Positions 4,993 to 7,492 of a stretch of DNA of 7,492 bases are shown piece by piece. This DNA comes from Gammaproteobacteria bacterium (lineage in GTDB: Bacteria > Pseudomonadota > Gammaproteobacteria > PS1 > Pseudothioglobaceae): assembly GCA_003489145.1 (NCBI GenBank), contig DNJI01000035.1, positions 1 through 7,492 of the forward strand, written 5' to 3'. Under the pieces are notes generated by a model. The model ran no database searches and was not told the DNA's origin. It was given only the letters and a program-made list of their open reading frames with translations. The translations under genes and the position numbers were made by a program. How positions within the stretch are numbered: the stretch's first letter is position 1; each line of letters opens with the position of its first letter.

Positions 4993-6594
4993 TCAAACGG
5001 CTCAGAGCCTATCAAAATCAAACTTGCGCAAATTAACCCTATTGTGGGTGATTTGAATAATAACGCACAGACGATTATCAATCTAGCACTTGAGGCAGAT
5101 GAGTCTGGCGCCCATTTAGTGGTTTTTCCAGAATTAGCACTGATTGGTTATCCGCCAGAGGACTTGTTACTACGTGAAGGTTTTATTGATCAAATTGAGT
5201 CCACCATTGAGCACATACGCACCCAACTACCTGAAGATATCAGTATTTTGTTTGGTGCACCTGAGCGCGTTAAGGGGCGTTTGTACAACAGTGCTTACTT
5301 AATACAACAAGGTCGTGTACGTACTTATCACAAACAATGCTTACCTAATTACGGCGTGTTTGATGAAAAACGTTATTTTGAACCCGGTACAGATTCGTTC
5401 GTATTCGAATGTCAGCAAACCAAAATTGGTGTGGTGATTTGCGAAGACGCATGGGAAACTACACCCATTAGTGCTGTCGTTGCTCATGGTGCACAAACCA
5501 TCATTAGCCTTAATGCCTCACCTTTTCAACTAGGCAAGCATCAACAAAGAATTAAAACCATGCGCCAAAGAGTGCTGGAAAACAACGTTAGCCTTATTTA
5601 CATCAATGCTGTTGGCGGGCAAGATGAGCTGGTATTTGATGGCGGGTCTTTCGCTATGGATGCTAGCGGTAAAATTACCCATCAACTACCCTTCTTCCAA
5701 ACCTTAACACAGCCTCTAGATCAGCCATTCATGCAAAACATTGATGAACCGATCGAAAAAACCATTTACGACGCCCTGGTATTATCAACCAAAGATTACA
5801 TTGAAAAAAATGGGGTGTTTAACGGTGCATTGATTGGTCTGTCCGGTGGTATTGATTCGGCACTAACGCTAACCATTGCGGTTGATGCCCTAGGCGCTGA
5901 GCATGTGCAAGCGATTATGATGCCGTATGAATATACCTCTAGCATGAGCCTTGAGGATGCTAAAGCCCAGGCCAGTAGTATGAAAGTTGATTATCATGAA
6001 ATTAACATCCACTCGATGGTCGATAGCTTTAACGCGCAACTATCGCCTTTATTTGCAGGTACTGATACTGACACCACTGAAGAAAATTTACAAGCCCGCA
6101 TCCGTGGCACCCTACTCATGGCAGTTTCAAATAAATCAGGCAAGATTGTACTCACAACGGGTAACAAATCTGAAATGGCAGTGGGTTATGCCACTCTATA
6201 TGGCGATATGTCAGGTGGCTTCGCCCCGCTTAAAGACATTGCAAAAACCATGGTTTACCGCCTAGCCAATTATCGTAATTCTATTGATTATGTTATTCCT
6301 GGACGAGTGATTGATCGAGAGCCATCAGCAGAGCTAGCGCCTAACCAAATAGACCAAGATTCATTGCCGCCTTATGAAGAGCTAGATGCGATTTTAGAAT
6401 TGTTCGTTGAACACAAACAATCGATTCAACACATTACGCAACAAGGCTTTAATCAAGACACCGTTAAGCGTATCAGTCGTATGGTGCTAAACAATGAATA
6501 CAAGCGCCGACAATCTGCCCCGGGGCCTAAAGTCAGTCAGAATGCTTTTGGTAAAGAGCGTCGTTACCCGATGACGTCTAAGTTTCAACCTTAG
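4717..6594 (+). CDS. nadE: Glutamine-dependent NAD+ synthetase with an N-terminal XRE-type helix-turn-helix domain
   Basis: Catalyses the last step of NAD+ synthesis in the cytoplasm: nicotinic acid adenine dinucleotide + ATP + glutamine to NAD+. The 625-residue protein has three parts. Residues 1-92 are an HTH domain (see separate entry). From about 99 (IKIKLAQINPIVGDL) comes a nitrilase-type glutaminase domain with the expected triad: Glu139 in FPELALIGYPPEDLL, Lys206 in YHKQCLPNYGVFDE and Cys242 in VVICEDAW. From about 340 comes the synthetase domain with the ATP P-loop LSGGIDSALT (375-384), then LTTGNKSEMAVGYATLYGD (479-497) and IPGRVIDREPSAELAP (527-542). Without the extension the length is about 530, normal for this class. 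No ATG occurs between the start and residue 282, and the only nearby alternatives (TTG at codon 80, GTG at codon 110) lack a clear ribosome-binding site. The HTH is therefore probably translated as part of the enzyme. Confidence 0.95.
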   Translation: MMGLKTKDYLAKVRKKTGLSDYKIAQKYDINQSNLSKYKSGRTALSETHAWQFASILGVNPAEVVANTKLEHAKLTGNKLKAIFWQEQLENLSNGSEPIKIKLAQINPIVGDLNNNAQTIINLALEADESGAHLVVFPELALIGYPPEDLLLREGFIDQIESTIEHIRTQLPEDISILFGAPERVKGRLYNSAYLIQQGRVRTYHKQCLPNYGVFDEKRYFEPGTDSFVFECQQTKIGVVICEDAWETTPISAVVAHGAQTIISLNASPFQLGKHQQRIKTMRQRVLENNVSLIYINAVGGQDELVFDGGSFAMDASGKITHQLPFFQTLTQPLDQPFMQNIDEPIEKTIYDALVLSTKDYIEKNGVFNGALIGLSGGIDSALTLTIAVDALGAEHVQAIMMPYEYTSSMSLEDAKAQASSMKVDYHEINIHSMVDSFNAQLSPLFAGTDTDTTEENLQARIRGTLLMAVSNKSGKIVLTTGNKSEMAVGYATLYGDMSGGFAPLKDIAKTMVYRLANYRNSIDYVIPGRVIDREPSAELAPNQIDQDSLPPYEELDAILELFVEHKQSIQHITQQGFNQDTVKRISRMVLNNEYKRRQSAPGPKVSQNAFGKERRYPMTSKFQP

Positions 6595-7492
6595 TCGAAT
6601 GATCAAAAATTTTTAGCATGCCCTCGGCCTTGTGCTGGGTTTCTTCGAGCTCACGCTCAGCTACCGAATCAAACACAATACCAGCACCGGCACGCAGTGT
6701 TAGTGTGTTGTCTTGCTGAGTCATAGTGCGAATCAAGATGTTAAAGTCCATCTTACCATTACTACTAATATAGCCGAGTGAACCCGTATAAGCCTGACGT
6801 GGCATCTGCTCTAGTTCAGCAATAATCTGCATACAGCGAATCTTAGGGCAACCAGTAATCGTACCACCTGGAAACAAGGCCCGCACTAACGCTTTAATAC
6901 CAACATCCGCTCTTAACTTGCCTTTAATATTAGAAACAATGTGATGCACATAAGGGTAGCTTTCTAAAGTCATAATCTCATTTACATGCACTGAACCATA
7001 CTCACATACCCTACCCAAGTCATTGCGCTCTAAATCTAGCAGCATAATGTGTTCGGCTTGCTCCTTAGGGTGGTTGATTAGCTGCGCCTTTAAGCGCTCG
7101 TCTTCTTCACCAATGCCGCGCGGATGCGTACCTGCAATCGGTCGAGTTTCTATTTGATCACCATCCACGCTAAACAAACGTTCAGGCGAGGAAGAGATAA
7201 TGCTAAAGCCTTCAAACCGCGCCAAAGCGGAAAATGGCGCTGGGTTGGAGTGCTTTAAAGCTTGGTAGATTTGCACTGGTGTAATTTTAGAGTCGAGCTG
7301 ATATTGCCATTGTCGTGATAGATTCACCTGAAACACATCACCAGCTACAATATAGTCACGACTACGCTGCACACCTGAGAGAAACTTACTTTCCTCTTCC
7401 CAAGACAAAGTACCTTTAATAGCAACAGCTTCAATTTCATTTAAATGCTTAATGTCTGCCAACACTTGATCAATACGTGCTTGATCATCAAA
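6578..7492 (-). CDS. pabB: Aminodeoxychorismate synthase component I (PabB-type chorismate-binding enzyme), N-terminus beyond right edge
   Basis: Aminates chorismate to 4-amino-4-deoxychorismate with ammonia from a PabA-type glutaminase, on the way to p-aminobenzoate and folate. 304 C-terminal residues are visible and the frame stays open to the window edge, so roughly 150 N-terminal residues are probably missing. Motifs in visible-residue numbering: GDVFQVNLSR near 51-60, SSSPERL near 100-106, TRPIAGTHPRG near 116-126, LDLERNDLGRV near 152-162, FPGGTITGCPKIRCMQII near 207-224 and MDFNILIRT near 248-256. QVNL, SSPERL and ITG-PK favour PabB over anthranilate synthase TrpE, which usually has QVVLSQR and SGAPK. 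However, PIAGT carries Ala where classical PabB has Lys (PIKGT). TrpE-like activity or dual use is therefore the main alternative. The TAG stop overlaps the end of nadE by 17 bp. Confidence 0.85.
   Translation of the reverse strand, partial: FDDQARIDQVLADIKHLNEIEAVAIKGTLSWEEESKFLSGVQRSRDYIVAGDVFQVNLSRQWQYQLDSKITPVQIYQALKHSNPAPFSALARFEGFSIISSSPERLFSVDGDQIETRPIAGTHPRGIGEEDERLKAQLINHPKEQAEHIMLLDLERNDLGRVCEYGSVHVNEIMTLESYPYVHHIVSNIKGKLRADVGIKALVRALFPGGTITGCPKIRCMQIIAELEQMPRQAYTGSLGYISSNGKMDFNILIRTMTQQDNTLTLRAGAGIVFDSVAERELEETQHKAEGMLKIFDHSTKVET

Overview
This is a moderately AT-rich bacterial window, densely coded, with all six recognisable genes in families typical of Proteobacteria. The general amino-acid transporter cluster, the NadE type and the PabB subtype together suggest a gammaproteobacterium, possibly a marine SUP05/Thioglobus-like lineage. 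That placement is a guess from gene content and was not tested by any search. No tRNA, rRNA, CRISPR array or insertion sequence was seen.

Left part (1-3829, minus strand): a complete aapJ-aapQ-aapM run followed by the first 153 codons of aapP, in the classical order of the Aap/Bzt polar amino-acid ABC transporter. They encode the periplasmic binding protein, two membrane permeases and the ATPase. A perfect 13-bp hairpin followed by seven T residues lies between aapJ and aapQ. It probably lets the binding protein be made in excess over the membrane part.

Middle (3912-4481, minus strand): two small genes lie upstream of aapJ in the same direction. One encodes a 118-residue protein with Sel1-like repeats. 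The other encodes an unrecognised 60-residue protein with a signal-peptide-like N-terminus and a hydrophobic C-terminal segment. With 30 bp between them and 82 bp to aapJ, they may be co-transcribed with the transporter.

Divergent control region (4482-4716): 235 bp of very AT-rich DNA holds good sigma70-type promoters facing both ways, plus several inverted and direct repeats. Two of the repeats overlap the promoter of the rightward gene.

Right part: nadE (4717-6594, plus strand) is a glutamine-dependent NAD+ synthetase with intact nitrilase and synthetase motifs. It carries an extra N-terminal domain of about 90 residues that reads as an XRE/Cro-type helix-turn-helix regulator like those of phages. 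No ATG lies between the HTH start and residue 282, so the two parts appear to be made as one polypeptide. This is the most notable item in the window. It recalls NadR, in which a DNA-binding domain is fused to a different NAD-biosynthetic enzyme, and it suggests an autoregulatory enzyme acting on the repeat-rich region just upstream. nadE overlaps tail-to-tail by 17 bp with a pabB-type chorismate-utilising enzyme (minus strand) that runs off the right edge.

Working together: the transporter brings in amino acids, possibly including glutamine and glutamate. NadE uses glutamine as nitrogen donor for NAD+, and PabB with its partner amidotransferase also uses glutamine, in folate synthesis. A regulatory link between nitrogen or amino-acid supply and NAD synthesis through the shared divergent region is conceivable but is inference only.
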